Shown here one piece after another: positions 7,607 to 17,880 of a DNA stretch of 36,680 nt; within the stretch, counting starts at the first letter, position 1; every line of letters starts with the position of its first letter. The stretch covers positions 1 through 36,680 of IMG/VR virus record IMGVR_UViG_3300025632_000038; one strand, given 5' to 3'. The stretch comes from a virus. Below the pieces are notes generated by a model, which was given only the letters and a program-made list of their open reading frames with translations, had not been told where the DNA came from and did no database searches. A program made the translations under genes and the position numbers.

Positions 7607-8311
7607 ATGAATAAAAAACTAGCTAAACAAGGAAGATTTGGAGATACTAAAATAGCAAAAACTTCTAAAGGAAGTTTATGGCATGTTAGTAAAGAAGAAA
7701 AAAAATTAATAGACGATTATGGAATACTAGGAGAACAGATAGTAGATATGGTTGGATCAGGAACTATTAATCCTAAAACTGGATTAGAAGAAAAGTTTCC
7801 ACCATTAATGGCTGCTTTAGCTGTTGCTAGTTTCGCTACTGGTACTGCTCAATCTTATGGAAATACAAGAGCTGCTAGGGAACAAGGAAAAACTCAAATG
7901 GGGTTTCTAGATGATTCTTTAAGTTCATTAGGCAAAGCTGAACAAGCTTTAAAAGATTCATTAGGTAGTAGTTTATCTTTACCTACATTAGAGTCTGAAA
8001 GAGTTGTTGGTTCTATTGGAGAGCAAGGTGCTAAGACATTAGGACAGATAAGATCTAAACAAGAAAATATATCAGGTGCATCTGGTTTTGCTAATATTAG
8101 TATGAATACCGATATGAAAAAAGAAGCTAGAAAAATGTATCAAGAAAAAATAGAAGAAGTTGATATTTCTTTAAGTAAAAACTTAAGTGATATTTTATCT
8201 GGTTATGAACAACAAAAATTTGAAATGGACTCACAAAGACAACAATTAGAGCAACAAAAGAAACTTGCTCAACAACAATCAAAAACTAAATATTTTGGGA
8301 TATTCGGATAA
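7607..8311 (+). CDS. Candidate internal virion protein 2, Ala-rich hydrophobic segment
   Basis: A 234-aa protein. Residues about 65-80 (PPLMAALAVASFATGT) form an Ala-rich hydrophobic segment, followed by helical repeats and a Gln-rich coiled-coil C-terminus (QQLEQQKKLAQQQ). An N-proximal membrane-active segment with a Gln-rich coiled coil is what T7 gp14-like ejection proteins show, and the gene position matches. An AAAGG ribosome site lies in the preceding gene's last codons. The next gene overlaps the stop by one base. The assignment as an ejection protein is inference from architecture and order. Confidence 0.55.
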   Translation: MNKKLAKQGRFGDTKIAKTSKGSLWHVSKEEKKLIDDYGILGEQIVDMVGSGTINPKTGLEEKFPPLMAALAVASFATGTAQSYGNTRAAREQGKTQMGFLDDSLSSLGKAEQALKDSLGSSLSLPTLESERVVGSIGEQGAKTLGQIRSKQENISGASGFANISMNTDMKKEARKMYQEKIEEVDISLSKNLSDILSGYEQQKFEMDSQRQQLEQQKKLAQQQSKTKYFGIFG

Positions 8312-9255
8312 TGTCTAAAGCTTTAGATTCATTAAATAGTATATTAAGATACTCACAAGCAAGAGAACAACAAAAGATTGATAGGTCTTTAAGCTTATTG
8401 GATATGGGAAATAGATTACAACAGCAAAAATATGCTAGAGAAGAACAAATACAAAGAATGAGCATTGCAAAAGAAGCTGCTAAAGATGCAAATGAATTAA
8501 GAGATCTTGAAAGAGAGTATAGATTTGATCCTGAAAGAATAAAAAGAAAAGATGAAATAGAAAAAACAAGTTATGAAATTAATAAAATAGCTTTAGAAAA
8601 TGCAAAGAATAAACAAACAGACGAAGAAGTAGATAAAGTATTCTTAGCATTAGATAAAATGCAAATAAAAGAACAACAACAACAAATGAAAGAAATAGTA
8701 TCTGCTAACATAATACCTTCAGGTGTTATAAATTATTTAGTTAATGTATGGGATGAAGATGTAACAGATATAAATAGTTCAATGGTAAGTTTTCATAAAA
8801 AAGATATAGAAGAAAAAAGTGAAATACAAAATTTTATTAAACAACCAAATAGTACAGAATTAATAAATTCATTAATATACGATATAAAAACTTCTACTGT
8901 TGGTGAACCAAAATATTCTAAAACTTTAAGAAGTTTAAATAATTTACCTAATGATTATTTTAATTACGATATAACAAAAAAAGTTCAGTATTTTGATATA
9001 AAAGATAAAATTGATAAAACTATATCTAATATAGATTTTTATGACAAACAAGAAAACATGATAGACCTTAATCAAGCGATTGAAAGAAATGTTGAAAAAA
9101 AAATAAATAAAAAATTACGAACAACTCTTGATTTTATTCAAGATAATGTAGAAGGCGTTGATCAATATATTTCCCCAGAAACATTTGAATCAATGTTGGG
9201 AATGTTAAATCCTGAAACTGGAAAAAATTACACAAGAGAAGAATTAGGATTATAA
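8311..9255 (+). CDS. Candidate internal virion protein 3 (Gln/Glu coiled coil)
   Basis: A 314-aa protein. Residues about 14-125 are almost entirely helical and rich in Gln, Glu, Lys and Arg (for example QQKYAREEQIQRMSIAKEAA), a long coiled coil. The C-terminal part is more globular, ending in LNPETGKNYTREELG. No enzymatic motif. It starts on the previous gene's stop and is followed by the giant protein gene three bases later. By position it would be the T7 gp15-like element of an ejection assembly, although the sequence itself is not diagnostic. Confidence 0.5.
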   Translation: MSKALDSLNSILRYSQAREQQKIDRSLSLLDMGNRLQQQKYAREEQIQRMSIAKEAAKDANELRDLEREYRFDPERIKRKDEIEKTSYEINKIALENAKNKQTDEEVDKVFLALDKMQIKEQQQQMKEIVSANIIPSGVINYLVNVWDEDVTDINSSMVSFHKKDIEEKSEIQNFIKQPNSTELINSLIYDIKTSTVGEPKYSKTLRSLNNLPNDYFNYDITKKVQYFDIKDKIDKTISNIDFYDKQENMIDLNQAIERNVEKKINKKLRTTLDFIQDNVEGVDQYISPETFESMLGMLNPETGKNYTREELGL

Positions 9256-9258
9256 AAT

Positions 9259-12200
9259 ATGCCAATAAGTGAATCTATTAGGAAAGTAGCTTTAGAGTTA
9301 GAAAGACAAAAAAGAGAAAATTTAAATAACCCATCTCAATCTTTAAATGTATATCAAATAAATCAAACTAATAATCAAGAACAACTTACTGATAGACAAA
9401 AATTTGATTTACAAAGAAAAAAACAACAAGAAAGATTAAAATCTTTACAAGAATCTTCTTCCTCCTCTCAAACTAATCCAGATCAAAATCTTGGAGTTCT
9501 AAAAAACTTAGGTCAATCTTTATATAAAGGTGCGGCTGCTGGTCTGTACGAATATGGAGAATCTTTTGCAATTGGAGCTCCCGGATTAGCTGAAGCTAGT
9601 TTAAAAAGATTTGGGGATGTTGATTTAGGAATACAAGAAACAGTTAGGGAATACCAAGAAGAAGATCTTTTTGCTAAAGTTGCTGGTGGAGTAGGTATGG
9701 GAGCCGGTTATTTAACAGGCCTTCCAGTCAGATTAACAACTCGTCTTCTTGGTGGAGCTGCTACTCTTGGAGCTGCTAAATTATTTGGTAAAGAAACAGT
9801 TAAATCAGCTGTTAGTACTATAGCAAAATCAGCAGCTATAAAAGGAGGAAAACCTTTATCTAAAAAAGCACAAAAAGAAATTACAGAAAAATTTTCTAAT
9901 GTTCTTTCTAAGACAATGAAGTCGACAGGTTTAAAAACTGCAAAAGCAAGTAAAACATTTGAAAAAAGTTTTGCTACAAATATAAATGCTAGGATAGTCC
10001 AATTGCAAAAGTCTGGTCAAATTAATTCAGCTCAAGTTGATGCAATGAGAAAAATGGCTAATGTGGTTGCTAATAAAGGTGTTCCTGTTCATACTCTTCA
10101 AAGTTTAGCTTTTGCTAAATTCGGTACAGGGATGAAAGGAAGATTCATGGGTGAATTTCTTGAAGATGCATTTGTTTTTTCAATTGCTGACGGAGCAATG
10201 AGTATTACTCAACAAGGTCAAAGAATATTAAGAGATGAACAAGATTCGATTAATTTTGGATTTGGTATGGGTGGAGTAATGAGAGAAGTAGCTTTTGGTT
10301 TTGCAGCTGGAACTGCGGTAAACGTAGGAGCTTCCTATTTCAAACCTGTGGGAAAAATGTTAAAATCTAAAGTTGATTTTGGTCAAGGAGTTAGATCTAT
10401 TTTAGGTAAGAATACATATAAAGATAAAAGTTTAACGTATTTAACTGGCCAATTAACTCATATGGCAGAACAAAATAAATATAATTTAAGATCTACTAGA
10501 TTAAATTTTACTAAAGATGGTGAAAAAAGCTACATAGACTTAATGAAGTTTAATAAAGGTAATGAAAAACTAACTAAAAAATCACTTGAAAAAGAACTTA
10601 GAAGAGAATTTGGAGATGATGCAGAGAAAAAAGCTATTGATTGGTTAATGTCTGAAAGAAAACAATATGGTAAGGATATAATAAGAGAGTCTGTAAAAGA
10701 AGGTTTTGAAAATTATAAAGTTTTATTTCCTAGAATGATGATGACTGGTGCTATTATGTCTGGAACTCAAGGTTTCCAAAATTATATAGAAGCAGGAGAT
10801 CAATTTGAGTTTGACCCTACAGACTATATATCTAATTTTGTTATTGGTGGATTCACCATGAGAAGAGGTAATTTCGGTAAAGTAGATATTGACACTAAAA
10901 TACAAAAATTAAGAGAAGGACTAGATGCTTTAGGCGTAGAGTCTAGTAATACATTTTTTGCTTCTAGTTTATCAGGTGGGAATGAAAGATTTGGAGTAGG
11001 TCTACTAAGGGATAATCCTGAATTAGCAAAATTATTAGAAGATGAAAGAATTGTTAGCGATGAAGATGATAGTATTACAAATGATTCAATGGCAGAAAAT
11101 GAAAGAACATTTTTAGATCTTGATTCAGGACAACCAATTGATCCTTATGGCGGTAGAATGAATATATTAAAAGGATTAATGGATGAAGACTTCAACCATG
11201 TAAAGACATTAAATCAAATAACAGATAAACAAGCATCTAAAATTATTAAATTATTAGATTCTCAAGGTTTAAAGACTGCTGAAGATTTTGATAAAGCTTT
11301 ACAAGATAGGGTAGGTGAAGCAACATCGGGTATGGAAGAATCTCTTGTAAGCGTATTAAAAGATCTTAATTCTGCTAATTTAGATGATCCAAATTTCTCT
11401 ATTAAAGAAAATAATCAAGGTATTACAATTCCTGCTAATTTAAAAATTAGTAATGAGCTTCTTGAAAGAGCTCGTAATGGAGAATTTTCAGAATGGTTAT
11501 CTGATAAAAAAGGATCTGAAGCTGAAGAAGAATTATTAGACGCTGTAAGAAGTATTGAAACTGTTATAGCTGTTACTGAAGGTTTAGGTAGGACTTCTTT
11601 TGATACTTCTCAAAGTGTTAATAAAATTGATAACGCTTCTAATTTAAAAACAATATATGATATTATAAGAAAATCTGAAAATAGTATTGACGAATCTGTA
11701 TCTAATAAAGATGGTAGGTCTAGTTTTAAATTTACAGAACTAGAATCTTACATTATTCCTATGATGAGAAATATGGGAAACAACAATACAAAAAAAATAA
11801 TGAGCGTCCTTTCTGAAAAGAATATGGATTCAAAACTATTAACTTTATTTGAAAATGCTGGTATCTTAGTTAAAAAAACTGGAGAACCATATAAAATAAT
11901 AAACGATTATTCTTCTATAAAAACATCAGATGATGCTAGTAAAGTTGATTTAGGTAAAATACATGGCATACTAAAAGCTTTAGGAGAGTTTGAAATAACA
12001 GAAACTCCGAATAACCAACAAGTAGAAATAAGCAATGTAAATAGTCTAAAAGGTCAATTAGGTAGTTTAGGAGTAAAAGTAGACTTATTAAATAGAAAGA
12101 ATTTAGAGTTCATGTATCAATTAGTTTTAAATGATATAAATAAAATTAGATTAAAAAATTCTGTTGTTGATCCTTCTGATGTAGATTTTATTATTCAACA

Positions 12201-15200
12201 ATCTGGTGATCCAAATCTTAGTATTCCGGGAGTATTAGACGATAAAGGAATAAGGAATTTTCAATTAAAGAAAGTATCTATACCTAGTAATTTAGAATTA
12301 GAAAATAGGTATAATACGATATTAAGTAATTTAAAGAAAACTAAAGTTGTTAATATAGTTTCTGATGTTGTCCGATTAAATCCTGAAGATGCAGATGTTT
12401 TAGAGAAAAAAATAAATAATATTTATTCAACAGATAGATCATCTGATAATATAAAAATAGAAACATTATTTGAAATGATGTCTAATAGAAAGTTGACTAC
12501 AATAAAACAACAAATGCAAGAACACATTCTTCAATTTGGTGATCAAGCTAGAATAGACATATTGAATATGTTAAAGCAACAAAATATTATTGAAAGAAAT
12601 GTAGATGGCGATTTAAATATAATAGAAGACAATTTAACTATAGAAAAATTTGAAACAATAAAACAATTTGTAAATAGAAAAGGAATGCCTTCTGAATTAG
12701 TTCAACAAAGAATTGATGAAAGAAAGGAAATAAATAGAAAATATATAAAAGATTCTAGTGATGTAATTAAAAACCCTTCATTAAGTATTGATCAATTTTT
12801 TTCAAAATATAAATTAAAACAAACACTAGATGATGGATCTATAAATTATGTTAGTCATGCAGATTCTGATAATATTGATAAGAAAAATTTATTTGATAGT
12901 TTAATATTTGAAGATAGTGATGAAGGAAGAGTAATAAATAGAAACTCTATACAAAGAATTGCTGATCAAATAGCAACAAAAGAAAATGTAGATTTTAATA
13001 ATTTAAAACTCGAACAAAAAGAAAAAGTTCTTGCAGATATTAATCAAATAGCATTTGGTAGTAAAGATAGAATCTCTACTGTTAGAAAAATGAGCATTAG
13101 AAATAACGAGTTATCAATTGATGAAAATAAAGAAATTATGCAAAGGAATCCTGTTCATTCTTACTTTGAGTCTTTAGATTTAGATTATGGAATATTTGAT
13201 AATACTATTGTATATACAGAATTTAATCAAAATGGAAACTTAGTAGAAAAAACATATAATATTCTTCAAACTCAAAACATTCCATTAAGCCTAGTAAATC
13301 AAATACAAAAAATAAGAGATAGGGTTTCATCTAGTTTAAATAGTAAAAGTTTAAATCCTTCTGACCCTATTTCTCCTGAACCAAATGATATAGGTATAAA
13401 GAAACTAGATGTTTATGATGGAATGGATAGTATTATTATTAATACGAGAGATCAACAAAAAATTGTAGATGATTTTTATCGATTTCACAAAGAGCACGTA
13501 GACAAAGTAGATAAAAAAACAAGGAATGTATTAAACAAATTGAAAAAATCATTTGATAATGCTGAAGATATATACAAATATAAAGAAGACAAAGTCGAAT
13601 TAGCAACTAGGTTTTTAGTATTTGAAGTAGCTTTTAAGAGTAAAGAAAATGATGTTTTTTATAAAGTTCTTAATGAAACAAATCCTGAACAAGTAGACAA
13701 ATATGTAAAAAGAATAAAACTTGTTACTACAAAGAATTTTGTTAGACCGACTAAATCTTATTTAGAATCAATAAAACAAGCTAGAGAACAATTACTAGGT
13801 AAAGAAGATAAAGTAGTAAAATTAATTAATAAAAGAATAAGAAAAAAAGGTCATAATGTTGTTGTTTGGGATGATGACTCTTCTGAATCAATGTCTCAAT
13901 TAATCAATGATTTAAAAGAAGAATTTCCAGAGTTTAAAGATTATAATCTTAACAATATAATAGGTACAGCTCATTCAAAGGTTTCTGCTTTTGATAGTAT
14001 ATCTTATCTTTCTAGAGATGCTATGATGGAATATCATTCTTATTTAGGTCACGATACAAATTCTACAAACCCTATTAAACCAGTTATTTCATCCCAAGGT
14101 GAAGGGAAAACTCTTTTATATGGTAAGACTTTGTTTGTTTATTCTCCTGCTCTAGATGGGTTCTTTAAAAACAATCCAACAGTAGATATTTTACTTACTA
14201 AATCTGGTGCAAAAGCATACGATGAAAAAGATGGTGAAGAGTCTACAATAAAAAATGTAAGATTTGATGATTTAAATAAAGAGTCTTATTCTTCTTTGAT
14301 AAAAACTATTGATATAGATGCTTTGGGTTTGAGACCTGAGAAAGATGCAAGTTTACTATCAGCTAGTGTTTCTGATGCTGATTATAATTACATGAATTTA
14401 GATGAACATTCAAAAGCATTTTCAGAAGTAGAAGGTGAATTAGACGCTAATCTTAAAACAATGAAAGACATAATGTCTGATCCATATAGAATGAATGCCT
14501 TTATGAGAAGTAAAATGGAAGAAGGTAAGATTCCTCAAGACTCTCAAGAAGGTTCTTTGCAAAACTTAAGTAATTTAATGTATTACTTGCATTTAAAAGA
14601 CTCTGCAGACCCTACAGATTATAGTATAAATCAAGTTCAAAAATATTTAGCAAAAGAATACATAGATACTATATTTTCTAATAGAAGAGCGATTACAAAT
14701 AGAGTTTACGATGAAGACCCCGGTGTATCTTTTAGGTATGGAGGTCAAGCACCTCTTGTTGTTTCTGGTAAAAGTCATTTGGGAGAAGGTAAAAAAACTA
14801 GATTACTACCAACTCTTTTTAATGATCAAAATAAAATGATTCTTAGAGGTCAATTAATGTTACCTCATAAAGAAAAAGATACTAAATTATCTCAATTAGG
14901 GACTAAAGAAATTAGAATAGTACAAAATGAAAAGGTTTTAACTGTATCGGAATTTATTAATGAAGCTAAAGCATCTACAGAAATAAGCAAAGAAAGTATT
15001 GATGTTTTAGATGCATTTGAAGATCAAATAAAATCTGATGGTACTTTAGGTTCTGCTCATGAAATGATTAATGCAATATCTCAAGAAACAGGAACTAGAT
15101 ATGAAGTAGGTGTAATCTCTAGAAGAAATCCAAGAACAAGACCAAACGATATTACATTATTAGGTTTAAAGGGATTTTTAGAAGAAAGTCAGGGGTTGGG

Positions 15201-17880
15201 TGTAGAAATTAATAGTTTTGATGTTGCAAATGTTTATGAAGGTGATTATGATGCTGATAAAGTAGATTACTTTTTTGCTCACGATGATTATATGTTTGAT
15301 TATATTAAAAGAAATCAAGCTTATTATGTCCAAGGAATTGATCCCTCTGAATTACAAAATTCTCCTACATTTACTTTCCAAATGGAAGCTTCAGATTCTA
15401 GGTCTTCTATTTTATCAAAAATTGGTAGTTCAATATCTTATAAACAAGGTATTGGTATTGTTCAAAAAACTCCTAGAAAAATAAATTATTTACAAAATTT
15501 AGGGAGCAATGAATATTTGTTTGATGATGCACAATCAGAAGCTTGGGAAGATGAGATAAGAATTAATCCAGAAACTAATGAAAAGATCGGCCCTTCATTG
15601 CTATATAAAAGTGGAGACAATCAATTTGTAACTGTTGACACTCAAACGTTAGCTTACTATCAAAGAGCTGGTTTAGAAATTCAATATATTTTAGATGGAT
15701 CAGGAAAAATAAATAAAAACATAGCATCTGATATTTATAATTGGGCTGATAAATTCTTATTTCCAAAAAATTCAGAATCAATTTCTCCTAAAAAAGCAAC
15801 GAGTACAGATATAAATGAAATTATAAAAAATGGTCAAACTCCAGATGGCAAAAGAGTTAGAATATTTCAAAAGTTTACATTAGACGAAAAAAGTGGCAAG
15901 TATAAAACATCAACTGAACTTAACAATGCTGACAAATTAATTATTAAAGAATTTTTAAATCAACAAAATAAGTTATTAAATGCATTTGGAGATCAAACTT
16001 ATACGGAAGGTTCTCCTAGAAAATCTACTTTTTACGATTTATATAATGGAAGTAGAGTATTTAGAGATTTTCACAAAGATGTATATAAAGGGTTAGAAAG
16101 GCAATTATTTTATAAAAAGAAACCATTATCTAGTAAAGATAAAAAGTATTTAAAAGGTTTATTAAACCCAGAAAGTGGAGCATTTGAACCTATTGAAAGT
16201 AATATTAAAGAAATATACGATGGAGAAGGTGGTGGTTATTTAGATAGAATGGCTGTAGCAATTGCTAAAAGCGAATTTATGGAAGATAAAAAACAATCTA
16301 ATCTTGATATAGAGACATATGTTGAAGTAGATAATTGGTTCAATAATATGTTGAATACGCCTTCAGATGATGATGGGAACTTTGAATCAATAAATAAAAA
16401 AGAAAGTGAAGAGTTTATTTTAGATGTAGAAGAAAAAATAATTGATTCTTCTATTGATAAAATCAGTAAAGGGATTGTTAAGGACACAAAAGAATTTAAT
16501 TCTTATATAGCAACTATTAAAAGATTGTCTAATAAAAAGAAATTTATTGAAAAAAGTTCTTATGGATGGAGATGGAAAAAACATAAAATAGATGGATTGA
16601 ATTTTGTAATAAATAAAATGCAAGAAAATGTTCAAAATAAATATAAACAAAATATTAAAAACATAAATCCTTTTAATTTAAAGTATAAAAAATATATACC
16701 TATTGAAGATAGCAATCTAGTTAAATCTATTATTCACTCTAATTCTTTACATGCTTTTTTAAAGAAAAAACATTTTAGTGATTATGATAGTTGGACTGAA
16801 ACTTTAGGAGTAGACACTGATGCTCGTAAAGACTTACAATCAATAAAAGATTTTAACGCAAAAGTTTTAGGTGGAAATACATTAATAGATGACATTATCC
16901 CAAATGGAAAGAGAACAATAATAACAGATAATCGTATGTTTGATTATATACAACAACATAAAACTGATATTAGTAACGTTTGGGAATTAAGACAAAAATT
17001 CTTATTAAATAAAATAAACAAACATGGTATAAATTTTTTATATGCTTATATGGAGCCTACTAGAGACAGAACTTCTATAGGTGTATTTAATAATAGAGCA
17101 ATTGCTATTCCTTATAAAGAATCAAAAAGATACTCTCATGGTATTCAATTACTAACATCTATGGCTCAAGGAAATGAGAAGTTATTTGATTCATTTGAAG
17201 GTGTTATGGTGAAAGATTATCAAACAGAATCCAAAGGACATTTAATAGATATTCTTAATGCTAATGAACATTATAGAAAATTCTTTACTAAAGATGTTGA
17301 ATTAATGGACTTAACAGATCCTTCTTATGATAATTATCCTTTAATGGGTTTTGATAAAAATACAGAAAATAGATTAAATACTAATATGGATTTTAGTTGG
17401 TCTGCTAAAATGTTATCATCAGATCCATTATCTACAATAAATAAATCTACAATAGAAGTATATAGAGATTTTGTTGAAGTGTATACAGATAAAACTAATG
17501 AAGATTTTATTGAATTTACTACTAAATTAAATGATATTGACGAGTATTCTGCTAGAACGGATTATGTAAATCCTTTAAGATATATGGAAAAAAGGTTGTC
17601 TTTAGATGAATTATTTAGAAAATTAAGTAAAGATAATGTATACGATGTTATTGGACAAGATGGAAAACCTAGTAATATGTTAGAAGATGATAAATATTTA
17701 AATAATAAATTTTTTAAATTCAAACCTAAATTAGTTAAAACTAATCAAAAGTTAATAAGTATGATGAAAGGAATGAGAGAGATGAAAAATGAATTAAATA
17801 GATCTGTTAGAGAAAATCCAGCGGGAGATTCTGGGCATGAAACTATTAGAACTATAAAGGAGATAGCAGATTGCCTGTAG
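9259..17880 (+). CDS. Giant virion protein with RNA polymerase-like double-psi beta-barrel motifs
   Basis: 2873 aa, the largest gene in the window. Residues about 139-178, 333-361 and 493-535 are Gly/Ala-rich and hydrophobic, suggesting a membrane-interacting N-terminal part. Residues 1955-1965 read RRNPRTRPNDI and residues 1995-2001 read GDYDADK. That pair matches the R-x-P...I and D-x-D-x-D signatures of the Mg-binding barrel of RNA polymerase beta' and of cellular RNA-dependent polymerases. Residues 1642-1654 (VDILLTKSGAKAY, with K1648 and K1652) resemble the lysine-bearing second barrel. Order and spacing resemble single-chain polymerases of the QDE-1/YonO/crAss-virion type. The rest is helical and unrecognised. 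Its place among ejection-protein genes suggests an injected polymerase. The motifs are seen directly; polymerase activity is inferred. Confidence 0.6.
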   Translation: MPISESIRKVALELERQKRENLNNPSQSLNVYQINQTNNQEQLTDRQKFDLQRKKQQERLKSLQESSSSSQTNPDQNLGVLKNLGQSLYKGAAAGLYEYGESFAIGAPGLAEASLKRFGDVDLGIQETVREYQEEDLFAKVAGGVGMGAGYLTGLPVRLTTRLLGGAATLGAAKLFGKETVKSAVSTIAKSAAIKGGKPLSKKAQKEITEKFSNVLSKTMKSTGLKTAKASKTFEKSFATNINARIVQLQKSGQINSAQVDAMRKMANVVANKGVPVHTLQSLAFAKFGTGMKGRFMGEFLEDAFVFSIADGAMSITQQGQRILRDEQDSINFGFGMGGVMREVAFGFAAGTAVNVGASYFKPVGKMLKSKVDFGQGVRSILGKNTYKDKSLTYLTGQLTHMAEQNKYNLRSTRLNFTKDGEKSYIDLMKFNKGNEKLTKKSLEKELRREFGDDAEKKAIDWLMSERKQYGKDIIRESVKEGFENYKVLFPRMMMTGAIMSGTQGFQNYIEAGDQFEFDPTDYISNFVIGGFTMRRGNFGKVDIDTKIQKLREGLDALGVESSNTFFASSLSGGNERFGVGLLRDNPELAKLLEDERIVSDEDDSITNDSMAENERTFLDLDSGQPIDPYGGRMNILKGLMDEDFNHVKTLNQITDKQASKIIKLLDSQGLKTAEDFDKALQDRVGEATSGMEESLVSVLKDLNSANLDDPNFSIKENNQGITIPANLKISNELLERARNGEFSEWLSDKKGSEAEEELLDAVRSIETVIAVTEGLGRTSFDTSQSVNKIDNASNLKTIYDIIRKSENSIDESVSNKDGRSSFKFTELESYIIPMMRNMGNNNTKKIMSVLSEKNMDSKLLTLFENAGILVKKTGEPYKIINDYSSIKTSDDASKVDLGKIHGILKALGEFEITETPNNQQVEISNVNSLKGQLGSLGVKVDLLNRKNLEFMYQLVLNDINKIRLKNSVVDPSDVDFIIQQSGDPNLSIPGVLDDKGIRNFQLKKVSIPSNLELENRYNTILSNLKKTKVVNIVSDVVRLNPEDADVLEKKINNIYSTDRSSDNIKIETLFEMMSNRKLTTIKQQMQEHILQFGDQARIDILNMLKQQNIIERNVDGDLNIIEDNLTIEKFETIKQFVNRKGMPSELVQQRIDERKEINRKYIKDSSDVIKNPSLSIDQFFSKYKLKQTLDDGSINYVSHADSDNIDKKNLFDSLIFEDSDEGRVINRNSIQRIADQIATKENVDFNNLKLEQKEKVLADINQIAFGSKDRISTVRKMSIRNNELSIDENKEIMQRNPVHSYFESLDLDYGIFDNTIVYTEFNQNGNLVEKTYNILQTQNIPLSLVNQIQKIRDRVSSSLNSKSLNPSDPISPEPNDIGIKKLDVYDGMDSIIINTRDQQKIVDDFYRFHKEHVDKVDKKTRNVLNKLKKSFDNAEDIYKYKEDKVELATRFLVFEVAFKSKENDVFYKVLNETNPEQVDKYVKRIKLVTTKNFVRPTKSYLESIKQAREQLLGKEDKVVKLINKRIRKKGHNVVVWDDDSSESMSQLINDLKEEFPEFKDYNLNNIIGTAHSKVSAFDSISYLSRDAMMEYHSYLGHDTNSTNPIKPVISSQGEGKTLLYGKTLFVYSPALDGFFKNNPTVDILLTKSGAKAYDEKDGEESTIKNVRFDDLNKESYSSLIKTIDIDALGLRPEKDASLLSASVSDADYNYMNLDEHSKAFSEVEGELDANLKTMKDIMSDPYRMNAFMRSKMEEGKIPQDSQEGSLQNLSNLMYYLHLKDSADPTDYSINQVQKYLAKEYIDTIFSNRRAITNRVYDEDPGVSFRYGGQAPLVVSGKSHLGEGKKTRLLPTLFNDQNKMILRGQLMLPHKEKDTKLSQLGTKEIRIVQNEKVLTVSEFINEAKASTEISKESIDVLDAFEDQIKSDGTLGSAHEMINAISQETGTRYEVGVISRRNPRTRPNDITLLGLKGFLEESQGLGVEINSFDVANVYEGDYDADKVDYFFAHDDYMFDYIKRNQAYYVQGIDPSELQNSPTFTFQMEASDSRSSILSKIGSSISYKQGIGIVQKTPRKINYLQNLGSNEYLFDDAQSEAWEDEIRINPETNEKIGPSLLYKSGDNQFVTVDTQTLAYYQRAGLEIQYILDGSGKINKNIASDIYNWADKFLFPKNSESISPKKATSTDINEIIKNGQTPDGKRVRIFQKFTLDEKSGKYKTSTELNNADKLIIKEFLNQQNKLLNAFGDQTYTEGSPRKSTFYDLYNGSRVFRDFHKDVYKGLERQLFYKKKPLSSKDKKYLKGLLNPESGAFEPIESNIKEIYDGEGGGYLDRMAVAIAKSEFMEDKKQSNLDIETYVEVDNWFNNMLNTPSDDDGNFESINKKESEEFILDVEEKIIDSSIDKISKGIVKDTKEFNSYIATIKRLSNKKKFIEKSSYGWRWKKHKIDGLNFVINKMQENVQNKYKQNIKNINPFNLKYKKYIPIEDSNLVKSIIHSNSLHAFLKKKHFSDYDSWTETLGVDTDARKDLQSIKDFNAKVLGGNTLIDDIIPNGKRTIITDNRMFDYIQQHKTDISNVWELRQKFLLNKINKHGINFLYAYMEPTRDRTSIGVFNNRAIAIPYKESKRYSHGIQLLTSMAQGNEKLFDSFEGVMVKDYQTESKGHLIDILNANEHYRKFFTKDVELMDLTDPSYDNYPLMGFDKNTENRLNTNMDFSWSAKMLSSDPLSTINKSTIEVYRDFVEVYTDKTNEDFIEFTTKLNDIDEYSARTDYVNPLRYMEKRLSLDELFRKLSKDNVYDVIGQDGKPSNMLEDDKYLNNKFFKFKPKLVKTNQKLISMMKGMREMKNELNRSVRENPAGDSGHETIRTIKEIADCL

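Noticed and set aside
16236-16650. Antisense open frames within the giant gene
   Set aside because: Their Phe/Ile/Leu/Ser composition is the mirror of Lys/Asp/Asn codons on the coding strand and there are no start signals.
9259-17880. T7/N4-type single-subunit virion RNA polymerase
   Set aside because: No T7-type polymerase motifs were recognised; the only polymerase signature seen is of the D-x-D-x-D double-psi barrel type.
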